The notes beneath the pieces were generated by a model. It saw only the letters and a program-made list of their open reading frames with translations, did not search any database and was not told the DNA's origin. A program made the translations under genes and the position numbers. DNA of 64,000 bases from a bacterium (GTDB lineage: Bacteria; Patescibacteriota; Minisyncoccia; Phycocordibacterales; UBA918): assembly GCA_002710785.1 (NCBI GenBank), contig PAMC01000016.1:26905-90904 (forward strand), written 5' to 3'. Below are positions 48,301 through 52,759 of the stretch, piece by piece. How positions within the stretch are numbered: position 1 is the stretch's first letter; the number at the start of each line of letters is the position of its first letter.

Positions 48301-50633
48301 CAAAACTCACCTCTTGAAAAGGCTGGAAATTCAATATCCATCTTAAAGTACCGTGTCTCACCTGCCTGGATGGTGAAGGACTCTGGAGTTTCGGTGCGTA
48401 CCTCAAACTGCGGTGGCACCTCCTTTACCGCTGGGGCTACCCCGAGCAAACCACCGAGCCGAGCCAATCGACTGGTGTTAGTAGGCACAGCGTCAGTAGA
48501 GACTTCGGCAGTTTGCCAATCACGTCGGTACACGGTTTTTGCGTGTTCAGCGACTCGCTTTTGCGTAATCCGACACTCAGTCTCCTCGCTGCCGAGCACG
48601 TCACACTGCTGCACCTGTTGAGTACTCGGGCACCAGTAACTGGCAGCGACAGTCTCCGTACTGCTGGTAGCGGCGCTCGTTGCGGTTGCTTGAGTAAACG
48701 GACGTAGGTCCAGCGCACGTGATTGTACTGCGGTCGTCCCGCTACTTGTTGCTGCACTCGTCTCAGGAGTTGGCTCAGTAGTGGTTGAGGTTTGGTCAGA
48801 AGACTCCGCTCCTGACGCAGCTGCGCTCGTGGTGGCCAAAGCTGCTTCATTCGAGGTGGTGGCGGTCTCTTCACTGGCAGCGATTGCAAGCTGGCCTTCA
48901 GTAGCCATCTCCCAACCACCGCTACAGTGGTAGACAAACGGGCGGAACTCCGGAATAGTTACTGCGCGTGGCCGGTTCTGGTTCCAGACTGATAGTTCAG
49001 TGACCTCTCCAACGCCATTAGGGAAGTACGTCTTAACGGTAAACGAATCTGTCCGGTCGCTCGTGTTAGAGACGTTAAAGTACATAGTCGCTTGCGTAAG
49101 TCCGTTGTAGGTCACATCGTCAGACTTAATAATGAGCGTCTCGCCACGATTCTCGTCAGTAAAGCTAAAGTCGATAGTTTCCCCATTAGGGAGGGTGAGC
49201 GTATCGCCAGCCAGAACTTCGTCGCTAAAGTTATCGTCAAATGCCGCGAGTGGGTCGAGGGTCTCGTCCTCGGCAGTAGTAAAGAGCTCAAGCCAAACGG
49301 CATCGATATAGAGCTCCTCGAGTGTGCTGCGTTTGCCTTCGTACGCGACGCGAACCGAAAGATCGCGCAAGCTATCGGCGTCGGTGATAAACGGCAGAGC
49401 GAAGAGGTAGTAGTCACCATTAATGCTGTTACTAACCTCGTCTTCAATTGTGATGTCACCGCCATCTTGCCACGTAGCCTCACCATCGAGTGAGTACTGG
49501 ATGGTGAAGCGAGCCGCTTCGTCGAGGCGAGTGCTGCGCTTCTTCGCACCTAGGGAAAGTCGGAGTTGCCCCCCCGTCACCTGAGCATTGTCGGTAAATA
49601 CGGGTAGCCAGAAGTCTTGCAGGGTCACGCCGTAGCTGCGTACTTCATTTTTGATATCAACGCCAATTCTTGGAGTCTCGTCAATCACGTCGGGACGCAC
49701 ATTCGCCTCATCGCGTGGCGTGGATGTGGCAACCGCGTCGCCACTGCTGGCCGGTGACGTACTGGTTGCTACTAGCGTTGGTGAAGTCGTGGCAGTTTCT
49801 GTCGTGCTCGTTGCACTACTTGGTTTCTCTTCAGGAGTTTCGAGTTCCTCTGTAGCGTTATCGGTAGTTGTCGCAGCTGACTCACTCTCGGACAGAACTT
49901 CTGTAACAAGTGCAGGGTCAGGTTGTGCTGCTTCGGTTTCTTGCGACTCATCAAGTGCCGCAGTGTCTGCCTCACTTTCGTCGCTCGTGGTAGCACTGTT
50001 TACAAACGCAAAGCGCTCCACAAAGTTCGCAAACGCAAACTGGAACTGTGTCCCCAGCCGGCGTAAAACAGTCGTGGTGGCGCTTGAGGTACTCTGGGTC
50101 GTCTCGGCTTCTGGTGGCGTGACGGGAACCGTGGTTGTAGCGATTGTTGGCTCAGAACTGGTTGCTGTCTCTGGCTCAGCAACTGGAACAGGGGCTTCTT
50201 CGGTACTACTGGCTACAGGCTGCTCATCAGCGGGGTCTACCACCTCTTCTGCTTCGGCAGATTCACCGTCTGGTTCTTGTACCGGCAGTGTAGTGCTCGC
50301 ACTTGAGGTGGCTGTCTCCTCAGTCGCTTGCGGCGGAGTGTTTAGGCGCAGTGTCTCAACTCGGCGCACGTTTGGCTCAAGTGGTAAGTACGCAGAGTTA
50401 ATCGTATTAAAATCTTGGTATAACGCATCACCAGAAAGGTTCTGGTTGAGAATGGTCTCGACGTTTTCCCAGCCGCTGCTCATCACCGTACCTGGGAATA
50501 CATTGACGGTCGATACGGTGACGGAGCTACGTTCAAACCACTGTGCGTATACAACCGAAGCCAGCAACAAGAGGCCGACCACAACCGCAGCTTGAACACA
50601 TACACGTCGAATTAACTGGTGATACGATTCCAT
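27330..50633 (-). CDS. Giant 7,767-residue surface protein with DUF2341, LamG-like and beta-repeat modules
   Basis: An uninterrupted frame of over 23 kb. A signal peptide (residues about 1-30, ending VVYAQ) is followed by a Thr/Ser/Ala/Glu-rich disordered region (about 100-330). Seven DUF2341-like units begin near 48258, 48040, 46990, 40440, 38865, 36812 and 29555, with signatures like SDFPVYVDLSTLGSDFW and SDGGDIRITKADG; units 2-6 continue into LamG-like lectin domains (AVWADFEAVYHF, HFTTVSETTIGG, GYIDELRF). Between them lie Fn3-like domains with TTYWWRVRASDPDG (about 44000-42850), a possible H-type lectin region (about 42700-41900) and long autotransporter-like beta repeats (41000-29900). 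The C-terminus matches the 631-residue protein. The first ATG of the open frame is uncertain; the chosen one lies 9 nt after GGTG. An adhesive filament is the likely role. Confidence 0.93.
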   Translation of the reverse strand: MESYHQLIRRVCVQAAVVVGLLLLASVVYAQWFERSSVTVSTVNVFPGTVMSSGWENVETILNQNLSGDALYQDFNTINSAYLPLEPNVRRVETLRLNTPPQATEETATSSASTTLPVQEPDGESAEAEEVVDPADEQPVASSTEEAPVPVAEPETATSSEPTIATTTVPVTPPEAETTQSTSSATTTVLRRLGTQFQFAFANFVERFAFVNSATTSDESEADTAALDESQETEAAQPDPALVTEVLSESESAATTTDNATEELETPEEKPSSATSTTETATTSPTLVATSTSPASSGDAVATSTPRDEANVRPDVIDETPRIGVDIKNEVRSYGVTLQDFWLPVFTDNAQVTGGQLRLSLGAKKRSTRLDEAARFTIQYSLDGEATWQDGGDITIEDEVSNSINGDYYLFALPFITDADSLRDLSVRVAYEGKRSTLEELYIDAVWLELFTTAEDETLDPLAAFDDNFSDEVLAGDTLTLPNGETIDFSFTDENRGETLIIKSDDVTYNGLTQATMYFNVSNTSDRTDSFTVKTYFPNGVGEVTELSVWNQNRPRAVTIPEFRPFVYHCSGGWEMATEGQLAIAASEETATTSNEAALATTSAAASGAESSDQTSTTTEPTPETSAATSSGTTAVQSRALDLRPFTQATATSAATSSTETVAASYWCPSTQQVQQCDVLGSEETECRITQKRVAEHAKTVYRRDWQTAEVSTDAVPTNTSRLARLGGLLGVAPAVKEVPPQFEVRTETPESFTIQAGETRYFKMDIEFPAFSRGEFWIEAVGTQEYGLLDPFWNSDWTYRIPIEIDNTSGTTDLTEHQVFLQLDSALSDFWSNVQSDGSDIRFVQEITSGNLYQSTTTQFENPYDPAWSERTALIVQASAVPGALSSYPVFVDLSTLGADFWNTVRSDGGDIRITKADGVTELPLSVVEINTNTRTGELHFLADYISGAQDTVFHIYTGNANATARAVSDPLGRNAVWADFEAVYHFSDNATTTGDTYTDQTGNGRDLTITTANVATTTGAMGSALDLTVTSSGHLTATGWNWASSTDLVSSGLYQQGAASAEAIWQWGTNNNPNWMSYMPWYNNGTATGRGYLYFGQTSNAIWDRTGIVNAWTHFTTVSETTIGGRHVIYEDGVEQLTALQDIADPYNLNNLQVGRYTTGGSYNGYIDELRFTTRDDLRTDGWTAAEATNHRNPTTFYATSSTLLAGGTSLPGWFNTSWNNRQRITVPASENLTDFPVYVDLSILGSAFFNDVATDGRDIRVISEDGQTEYPYELVAIDTGANTGELYFKTNLTAAADTNYYIYFNNPDATAYARDDTYGSENVWTNNYRAVYHLEEDAAGTGNNNLYLDSTANEYHADDYNTSDDKTGLFGAGQEFGDDQTDYIRLPKEVIDGLTNISTSWWHESSNISDMTLLSGANSGQANEYWDRLDNNTLLRLYSQGGQETATLDNGATYNDGNWQYYMTIRDMDNQEKSVIRNGLRDAQSPITASPVIATTSIDSGGLLIGQDQDIVGGNFSTAENFEGQLDSFRISDVVRTPEWASVIYDSMSDNAGWLATSSAEALTVTDFVELDFWLQHYDYSGQESDVWVQVESLPAGAKTTIWLYYGASSVTSASDELATFSYDTPQDLYYVVDNSGADDISVISLIDNNEVSIDGGSTVTLDAGDRTVFSTFTGTSVISANGPISSTVSHTSNGNSDTLVPISFATTTHIGATNRDTNRWYVYAPFASTSVSTFIGSSGTANQTQSIATSAVATFTADPSNSGNANDGDGVMIEATSPVLAFHRSTSPGDGYALYPPTMEPIYGHDSNYVFAGGTGTTNADYYCSDDTTSGTEPLTRGDRQVVDGCTAAAQFDGDSVRLVAQSEPIAAIQQADSDGRESVAFWSEREFGTEFALTNDAQFVAVACSPRFGTATIEIISPAGTTVTSGSCGAGGDYPGTIHFGDSGTNSNVTYTEGHTVVSTNGVPIYVIYEDVSVDSEETNVTGTVQARKYGNVFGASFGAQELANDARYEQRSFAWYQNEDVSTPTSTWSIGSGEFVSEGEDIRGAGAVDNGDILRLRMNLAASNATGTEDSLAFKLQYGTATQDQCSLITEWLDLAEQSSTTAAFAGFNNASVGDGTTLATTTLTDSTVLGTYEERNLSNVLPNDVGVGEVVEFDWVITAVDVGINTNYCFRMVRATGGELQTYTLYPQLETAGPPNVPQLISYFDNAHIADLDTQLTFVTTDNAGDEIDYQVQIDTDPAFPSPVVDVNSADSFLDFENVADASDKAPFVSGATVRFTTPTTLASSTTYWWRVRASDPDGSATSSAWSTPYSFTTNPTLTVTEWYQTTGDQFSTDTLTAGLSTTTGAVTGATGTITGTEIDFDDALIGNAWGEVFWSDTETAGTITIQVEYNNNGTWTLVPNNLIEGNSAGTTTSPIDILALDTSTYNELRLVANFAGSTLSLEEWGVRWALRVETPVLGDLFDNQKTAETLPTFDFISSDPQGDDLEYEISFSTDRTFETSSSTYNSSTSPGFANLSDGGDTNPFTSGDTITYTKQAGEAFVNGTTYWWRTRAKDPNGGDAWSPWSEADAFTIDTSVTVSTWFQTTDEQFEQGTLDGTVATSGAVTVSPEFGEYGTVSLTDNNWTEVTTLRSYQNMVVVASPEYDGSSYGNNRNARVRNKTANTFEIKVDDYTNAFTGSTDVDYIVMEAGTWTLDEGGSGIQVIAGTAANVSAVQARPFQNDIGTEIDYSSNPFINPPVGIATVASNNDSDWIGTHIDGNVNTNGNGNGPRDDEIEEDGMQIALNASYDGVTSHGAEDVDYVIMDVADGTINGADFEAFNSSDSVDDTQGQGGHNQSFQTGFGSTPQVTLVHNNAEDGGDGGFGIKDTSGTNNASQIFLSLMEDGLGANGHTQEIVSVIAFEASSGLLTRANAGTLSGTIAGEPVIFSDGAGPKFENFDWTDSTPATSDIVYQLQYQVSADTWALIPDSAIPGNSVGTTTGPIDLTNVDINIYDTIRPYATLTCGGGNCPEVQDWQVEWSEGVTMSGNIFENDRITPVASGTVRAAVNGVLLSATGTIASGTWSLPNVTAFAGQTVQVWVDGAADPDEAVTAFVYDGLGDITGVTLYEGHLAFDADETGTVDVSGLALYDNSISANEDIFFNVDLANNLDVCAVGTCGDFNIYVAANQEFRPSSSTAAVITTHDIVNDGTLTLDSNTLEVSGSWINTATTSVAAATVAFNALVGTETIIDPSDPLAFNSLTFGTSTSVAQWDISADLDLSGNLIVAAGTFNRGTSSIAVAGDVRTYAGAQWSGVGTTTFDGSGSSIWQDLNASTSLQNIGIVVVDGASKTIVVDTAAAAYDVNIGANDTLNGGSDTLIQVGGDWTNSGSFIAGTSEVEIVPDDRTYPGIIPGSSDWYSDTDFTQRLPIALQASEIDSSLTNFPVYVDLSTLGSSFWGAVKSDGGDIRMTTDDGQTEIAVEVVSINSNTQTGELHFLAPSASSTGDTTFYLYFNNPSASMPASFSTYGSEAVWVDFDAVYHFEVATTGVNTIVPDATANGYDLTITGADIATSTGQLGTAITLVGSSGILTNSWSWASGDRLESSGWYKLSAASSEALWSWGTGADMNFMPWYSGTQRGYHRFGSTAGAFTFDFTPRDTVNWQHFTTVGPTSTSEQVITYINDIVRDNPTQTAADPSGGALQLGRYTTAGSWEGEMDELRFAQSTRGADWVSAEYSNQSDPTAFYATSSVETYVPDIIPDAPSHQITTGGSAFYALTLNDATTTPYFSDAAVTVDDDFTVATGTVTFPTTKLTVGGSFLNQGTFMHNNAELEFTSSAAETVTLGGTTFLNILDDVTFDGSGSWSITDTHATATGAVTISDGTVTFPSGNLSIGDTLTVTGSGSFSNNGGLVLFSSTNEEQVRTNGSAFNDVQFGTLSSLPWYGSGWNERVALTIAPNTVEASLSDFPVYVDLSTLGSDFWNGVASDGADIRVANGSGFVALPVDVVEFDAVGETGELHFLADSISDTATTTFYIYFANADATAPASDSAYGSEAVWDNYEAVYHFHEDPTISITDETGNGRDLTPAIGTPATTTGTLGTALDTTSGNVRLENAGWTWPAGEDMVSSGWYFQSAVDTGALWQFGVAVGGSEDTYLHYLPWYDSGDRGYFRFGETSGSDFRFTRNSTIWHHFTTVGRAAIGETNQIYEDNILRDSVTQTADGENPSNTGLRVGAYQTTVYMDIQIDELRFSSTTPSTAWIDAEYTNGNTPTAFYGVAASSESFTDAVPRFILKESTTDIDGNVVVQSSELIAPNDTLTIGGSMTTLDGLFDANTATTTFDSSAGNETISIEDNSFYNLVFDAAGGDWTPSGNVDVVNDARLVNGTQFTLAPDAVMTVGGIFTNSFASTSTTWTDSTIVLTGGDYTITGRLDDGDDYGTIQVSNDSDIVIWNSTIATSTILDTSSLYLPDFGGTNGLLRVYGEYQRMSGTEHWSYATDFDGTDLTGGNERPVTVEIGNGSELTFGTSTTLSVLGDATSTTTVSVLFGLYQLNLENATFASQYADFSGMGAEGIELRNGTTISTLTQTDIAVPAGRTGITVDAATMNAQPSSVFTGVSFASTTATNVYSADWNSQLTLTVPASSTLSTLTEYPVYVNLASLGSDFWSNVKSDGADIRVTTAGANELPIDVVEINTTTQTGELHFLAPAVSAAQDTTFYIHYNNPTASAYAATYRYGSEAVWDNYEAVYHFNEDPTVSITDETGNGRTLLPAVGTAATTSGQLGQAVDTTTSNVMLQSAGWTWTSGDDLISSGLYFMTNTDTGALWQFGTGNGTNNGTYLAFMPNYDLTNRGRHFFGITSGGEYTVSPYNNTIWHHFTTIGRATDGENNLIYEDNTLQDTVTQISSSQNPSNTGLKIGRYQGGTYGEIQVDELRFATSTQGTDWIDAEFRNFLQPDEFYATSTVSTAAGANVTTDGTPSTYWLFTGGGGDRYGEAFDADDGDPGSIQWDDSNYNISISGVVYADDGVTPMGAPVCNNSTAVVTVVIDGGTTYQTSCDAATGAYEVAGVTYVGEPKITAFLSSTASSSEVNVAILDETSGTGTVTSNLMNVTRPTVVDNSVLVLIAGKDDEPLINTLGGWTAIDSFGNTTGDDLASGAWYKVVADASTEPASYDFPVTDNNETYNYWMGSLLNVDTASPLAATTNWSKLQNEYDPIAPTATTTIDGSLVIAAAHVFNDTDVAVPSGNWATRAQNVVDGTNHNLGVVSRVARPAGATSTAQFGNVTIGRESQVIQMSFNPDASPTATGTAIAAVVTKTPLGAAAQPYKTINLVDQRTAVGTVANGATFTVERPEVENGDVLIAITAREDEFDISAPSGWQLEGELGLTTGNDMYTAVWSRVITNAATEAETYAFTNNDTAGTEEFSAWIGAYRGVDTSDIFDTDPVWSNEQNTSSPVAPGITTTNDGSYVLAAWYVIDDNDLVGPTSPWSTILQDARQGSRNLLLSSQLQTSAGATGDATATGGSTDDVNVVQFALKPASVSVLDSISDFDLYQNRVIVRHEDISPLSIADMNIFDSGDNGDVPFTVSTSTTPDSLTVSASSGLMVWNSKTFTGNGDITLAGSGGSTQDGSLLLGPSATLNMSGTEVLTIGGSLYLDTAATFNTPSSTVLFTATTTGQSIASAASSTLAFTAVSFTGAGGGWGVQTPITVINNLTVATGTLSGTSDITITNGNFTGNGTVAMVNGTVEIDRTNTLGGTTPWQFYNLVLGDGVTATQVTTPFGSATTTVRNRLTIDSGHLLDAGSSQWDLTGDGTVFVEDGTFLEDTSRITYGGNSTVTRTAYFDLAVEAATGSTAVTAPVTGLQVFGDLTVGSRGTTTFTLDTNDPLTVVAGDTYIGARGTLEASDTSSLQLFGSYDNDGVFTANGGLVEFLQATGTASVAAGASDFYDVSVAGGGTYLFTESATTTGDFSLTSAFTFTLQPGNTLAVGDVFTNTVSGANTNWSNSVLKLFGNTAYEVNTKTDADDYAELVVDNGTQPRFWNSSYSTTTISASSSLYSMDHNDVAGDLYIFGAYSNASYTDSWSYTTDWDGAALGSPRQADVYVEGGGSVTYTGGSLDVMGSTTASTTIQNQGSGEFSFTIGGTASTEWLDAEPRDVDSAGLSFTGTPTVVNIVNVDWLVDDNNASAMTVAGSVIDANPAKNFDRNTFNESGVTSPVNVTTSGVSVSSWRFTNHTGNLDGEAFDADSGDPGEIVWSDSAALISISGNIYNDEGTSWYTQCDGSTPNVRLVVAGLTSASTTCASGTGAYTFTNVGFGPSDSIIVYIDGESEAGATVTADPISNILNMDVYVDRVIVRHESTDAIRIADLAVWDSSDDADIPFTATTGGTNTVSFPTDTKLIVWDSKTFTPDGDVTLSTGTASHAGTLELQANATFTGAGSESHTIGGELLSGAGATLALNDAALTFTSTQSGRSIDSNDATFGALTFNGTGSWTVNDTTFAANGDVTITNGDVTLPAATSTFANDFTNTGGSFDANGGVLAFTATDAGNTITFGGSDAATIQFAGSGSWSISDTNATATASVTVATGTVTLPGGTFTVGTDFVVSDTVAHNSGTIRLTGTGTHVLTAGGNDLSSLQVDGSGSFTVTDATSAFLGDVTVAAGNLRLASSSTAIGGSLDATSGTLDVGTSTLLFDSTDTGETVDPGSNEFYRVVVNSATGGWTFSSATSTSDFSLLSASAFTLGSSETLYVGGVFTNTVGGANTTWTNSELILAAGTNFSANTKASTGDTYDTLTLIGDTDVRFWNSDYLVSTLSASSSIYSQDHAGSDGALRIYGEYVSQTVNEYWSYATDFDGVALGGSPRAVSVTFATSTLSNFTLESGTLEIIGATGASTTIQSAEASTLYDFTVSGGTFSADTYTFDDLAAGGLTFVGTPTISDLDRGVFNQATNTATMITLPQTALDANAGLTILEAVFTDGGFTGGANVTLDATSTNSWIFSTHFGDLSGEDYDVDGEDACSSIRWDDSACLLTEQTEYRWRNDDGGEGAVASTWYDTNWDARQRVRLQNGDASTYSNVPVLLSVTYDSDMQTDFDDLRFTDSTGTVLIDHWIERFSTGVSADVWVEVPSLPAASTTQIYMYYDNLTATTTSSSTLVFTAVDDFESGSLSEYSGDTTLFNIGSTYAWGGSNGLDTNGNETAKATDGIFTFDQTVSQGEIIRYRQYVDASGSDESCTLFGVQSPGTTNENYGVCIELQGTDRLSLVRDAESTDLVGGVVVLDQTNVTYSTGWYEIEVDWQTDDTIDVRLYNSGGTLVASTTATDSNYTSGGFGFTFWGFYGGWDSFVSYPRLDNKPTVYFGAEQVDGGATWRAPQGVAGSGYDFGDVARLRVAVENSGLDITNQEFRLEYAGKGVALTCEAVSGGSYSSVPAAGSCGVSPVCMINTTQVSSGDPTTDHLIIPSGTFSAGEIVSNTDNQTGFVDVNQQYYTELEYALNLTSNATEDAYCFRVTNAGTALDSYASIPELTLEFAPSVGVVTLNDGSDIVLSPGTTTPVVASTTVTDLNGYADIVAATTTFYRTTVGASCTPDDNNCYVTTLGTGCVLSGCSGTSCSLSCTADFAFHTDPTDGGSPYEGEEWYAYVEVADAATNSDFETSTGIIDVGTLRSISVDNLIGYGTLDINGVTASGSNPVSNISNFGNEALDVDVSGTDMSNGGVSIIDVTQQKFATSSFDHTTCTACITLSEIGSSIEVDLNKPTTSTPLVTDALYWGIAIPFGTASEPHSGINTFTATAD
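29640..30590 (-). repeat. Beta-repeat superunit, copy 3 of 3
   Basis: One of three long units recognisable by the order RFWNSDY, TLSASSSIYSQDH, LRIYGEYV, WSYATDFDGVAL and a WIFSTHFGDLSGE-type end. The other copies lie near 31900-32930 and 36790-37640. Limits are approximate and placed on protein motifs. Confidence 0.65.
31900..32930 (-). repeat. Beta-repeat superunit, copy 2 of 3
   Basis: The order of motifs is RFWNSSYSTTTISASSSLYS, GDLYIFGAYS, WSYTTDWDGAALGSPRQADV and WRFTNHTGNLDGEAFDADSG. The final part aligns with the DRYGEAFDADDGDPGSIQW segment near 35750. Limits are approximate. Confidence 0.65.
34080..35440 (-). repeat. Tandem duplicated domain inside the giant protein
   Basis: Two adjacent domains of about 200 residues share VLIAGKDDEPLINTLGGW / VLIAITAREDEFDISAPSGW, a DDLASGAWYKVV / NDMYTAVWSRVI strand, a YWMGSLLNVDTASP / AWIGAYRGVDTSD strand and an end in QMSFNPD / QFALKPA. 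They are clearly diverged copies. Function unknown. Confidence 0.65.
36390..36485 (-). repeat. Near-identical DNA repeat, copy A (inside LamG module)
   Basis: These 96 bp match 38433-38528 with only 4 differences that I count by eye, including an uninterrupted identical run of 48 bp. They encode the AVWDNYEAVYHF segment and the TDETGNGR motif. The similarity far exceeds that of neighbouring module DNA. Confidence 0.85.
36790..37640 (-). repeat. Beta-repeat superunit, copy 1 of 3
   Basis: The order of motifs is VIWNSTIATSTILDTSSLYL, GLLRVYGEYQ, HWSYATDFDGTDL and TLSVLGDATSTTTV. It is the most diverged of the three copies. Limits are approximate. Confidence 0.6.
38433..38528 (-). repeat. Near-identical DNA repeat, copy B (inside LamG module)
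   Basis: Partner of the 96-bp element at 36390-36485. The two lie about 2.04 kb apart in the same orientation, in equivalent positions of consecutive DUF2341-LamG units. Confidence 0.85.
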
Positions 50634-50688
50634 GTAGAGCATCACCAACATAGCCGCCAAAATTCAGGCAGAATGCTGGCTATTATAA

Positions 50689-50724
50689 GTATAGCCCGGC
50701 GCCACTTTGTGAGCCGGGCTATAC
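50689..50724. terminator. 12-bp hairpin between cohesin gene and giant gene
   Basis: Arms GTATAGCCCGGC and GCCGGGCTATAC are perfectly complementary around a 12-nt loop. The stronger T-run (six T) follows on the plus strand; on the minus strand only TTATAATAG follows. It may act as a partial or bidirectional terminator that insulates the giant gene. Confidence 0.55.
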
Positions 50725-50743
50725 GAATTTTTTCTGTGGAGAG

Positions 50744-52243
50744 CTACTTCAAAATCTTCTTTACATCACTGATTTCTTTCTCAATCAAGGTCTCTGAGAC
50801 CTCCAGCGCTTGGTTTAGACCTTCGACAGCTTCGCGCTCCTTTTTCGACAATCGCGGTCGCTTGGTTATGGTCACGATCTGATCATGGATCTCGTCGCGC
50901 AGCGCTGAGAAAATCTTCTCCATTTGGTCCTGAATTTCGCGCACTTCCTTACGTAGACGCTCTTCTTCAATGCGCCACCGCTTGCGTTCGTAGAAGAGGT
51001 ACGTCAGGAGCAGTACGATAATGACGAGTAAGAAGAAGATGAGCAGATTGACGCCGGTAAAGAAAGCCCGGAAGCTGCGCTTCTCTTCAACTTCAACCTC
51101 TTTGCTCCAGCCGGCAGTAATGAGCACCGGTACCGAGCTCTCAGTTTCGTTGCCAGCCATGTCAGTCGCAATAACACTCACGGTGTATGTGCCATCTTCA
51201 AGTTCCTTAAGGAGATACCCGAGTCGTGCTTCGTCAGGGGTAATGGTAAACGGCTCTTTATCAGCCACGAAGACTTCGTACTCTGCGATGCCAGAGGTAG
51301 CGTCTTCCGCTTCAAACACAAGGAGCGGGAAGCCAGTTGCACTATTGGAGGTTTGCACGTCAATTAAAAAGTCTTTTGGTGGCGTGGTGTCGATCTTGAT
51401 CGGACGGTTCGTGATTGCACCCCAGCCTACTTGGTTCTTAAACTGGATACTAAGGTACTGTATGCCGTCGCTGAGGTTCTCACTAGAAACCGCAAACTCC
51501 TCGACTGGCGGGTCAATTATCTCGCTGGGCTCGTTCTCTGAGCTGGTGGCAATTTCAACGGCAATTTCGTCTACATCAAACGGAAGTTCCCACGTAAAGA
51601 GTCCTTCGGTGCGGTTGTACCAAAGATCCGGATCGAGGAATTCAGTTGATCCAACCTCAGGAGCTCGGGGCGGGTCGCCGAAGGTGATAGCCTCGTTACC
51701 ACCCTCGTTGCCAGGTTCGCTTGGCGTATCTTGTGGGGTTGGGGTGGTTGCACCACCAATGGTAAAGGTGCCGCCGCTGGTGTTGTTGAGCACGTCGGTC
51801 CCTCGCCCGTCGGCTGCCAGTACTGAGCCAGAGTCAAAAGAAACGCTTGCGTCACCTTCACCAGTCGCCCGGAAAGTTACCTGCAGCAACGTCGAATTGC
51901 TGGTGATTGGTGCAGTGTGTCCACCGCCAAACGTAATCGTGCCAGCGCCGTTAGAGAACGTCGGTTCGACTGGCCAGAGCGTAAAGACTGAGCCGGTCTT
52001 AGCGACGCTAACAACCGACAAGAGATTTGAATCGAACGAGAGCTGAGCTTCTACGGCGTTGATCGAATCGCCACCAGGCACTACCTGGATGGTGACGGTA
52101 AAAGTCTGGCCCGTGCTGTACGAACCAGTACTCGGCGTCAAACGCAAATCTGCCGCATGCACGGTAGCGGTCAGGAAAAGGGCGCCAACTGTAGTTACTA
52201 AAATAATCAGTACGCGGCACGGGAAGGAACGAATGAACAACAT
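50744..52243 (-). CDS. Membrane-anchored cohesin protein, second architecture copy
   Basis: The protein has about 499 residues. A signal peptide ends near TVHAAD. The cohesin-like domain (about 32-165) has LRLTPSTGSYSTGQTFTV, INAVEAQLSF, FTLWPVEPTF, ITFGGGHTAPI and LAADGRGTDV. A Pro/Glu-rich linker, two Ig-like domains (FAVSSENLSDGIQYLSIQFK; AEYEVFVADKE-type strand), a membrane helix (VNLLIFFLLVIIVLLLTYLF), a very basic junction (ERKRWRIEEERLRKEV) and a cytoplasmic coiled coil of about 85 residues follow. It parallels the cohesin protein at 14437-16188 in order and tail type. AAGG lies 6 nt before the chosen ATG. It follows an Hsp20 gene by 22 nt. Confidence 0.87.
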   Translation of the reverse strand: MLFIRSFPCRVLIILVTTVGALFLTATVHAADLRLTPSTGSYSTGQTFTVTIQVVPGGDSINAVEAQLSFDSNLLSVVSVAKTGSVFTLWPVEPTFSNGAGTITFGGGHTAPITSNSTLLQVTFRATGEGDASVSFDSGSVLAADGRGTDVLNNTSGGTFTIGGATTPTPQDTPSEPGNEGGNEAITFGDPPRAPEVGSTEFLDPDLWYNRTEGLFTWELPFDVDEIAVEIATSSENEPSEIIDPPVEEFAVSSENLSDGIQYLSIQFKNQVGWGAITNRPIKIDTTPPKDFLIDVQTSNSATGFPLLVFEAEDATSGIAEYEVFVADKEPFTITPDEARLGYLLKELEDGTYTVSVIATDMAGNETESSVPVLITAGWSKEVEVEEKRSFRAFFTGVNLLIFFLLVIIVLLLTYLFYERKRWRIEEERLRKEVREIQDQMEKIFSALRDEIHDQIVTITKRPRLSKKEREAVEGLNQALEVSETLIEKEISDVKKILK

Positions 52244-52265
52244 AACAACCTTACTGTTAGCAACA

Positions 52266-52733
52266 TTATGACACACGTCGTTTGGCTTTTGGTTGAGTTA
52301 TCTTCAGTTTCACTTTTTCTTTTTCGTAGGCGCGCATCAGCGGTAACTTCAGTACTAAAACACCATGCTTAATCTTCGCTTCAGCCGCCTCAATATCGAT
52401 ACTGTCAGGTAAGATTATTCGTCGGTAGAACTCGCCCCATACACACTCTTCGGTTACAAACGCTCCTTCTGGGCGCTTTCGAGAAAACGCTAAAAACTCC
52501 GGGCGGACGCGACGGCCTTCAAGCAGGACAATATCAGCGTCACCCTCAATCGAGACGTGAATGTCGCTCATATCAGCACCGGCCGCCGGCGCGTAAATAA
52601 CAATATGATCGTCAGACTGAAACACATCGACGTGCAGCTGTACAACTTTATCAATCGCGGTCTCTTCCTCGCTGGAAAGCAGTTTTTGATCAGTACGAAC
52701 ACCGCGACCTTTCAGTCGTTGAAGAAAGGACAT
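52266..52733 (-). CDS. Hsp20/alpha-crystallin family small heat-shock protein
   Basis: The 155-residue protein has a variable N-terminus, then an alpha-crystallin domain (about residues 30-140): LHVDVFQSDDHIVIYAPAAG, DADIVLLEGRRVRPE, GEFYRRIILPDSIDIEAAEA and the closing AKIKHGVLVLKLPL, which fits the G-x-L-x-[LI] family signature. The C-terminal tail is basic (KLKITQPKAKRRVS). These proteins are cytoplasmic ATP-independent holdases. It is unusual to find one immediately upstream of a cohesin gene in a surface-protein block. It might keep large export substrates unfolded before secretion, but this is only inferred from position. Confidence 0.92.
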   Translation of the reverse strand: MSFLQRLKGRGVRTDQKLLSSEEETAIDKVVQLHVDVFQSDDHIVIYAPAAGADMSDIHVSIEGDADIVLLEGRRVRPEFLAFSRKRPEGAFVTEECVWGEFYRRIILPDSIDIEAAEAKIKHGVLVLKLPLMRAYEKEKVKLKITQPKAKRRVS

Positions 52734-52759
52734 ACTGGTATTTTACGTTAGAAAAGTGT

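Noticed and set aside
49651..52046. Long open frames on the plus strand opposite the giant gene and the cohesin gene (also near 30583-31434 and 34192-35139).
   Set aside because: They lie antisense to repetitive Ser/Thr/Ala-rich coding sequence, have no ribosome binding sites, and their translations are low-complexity with no domain or signal peptide pattern.
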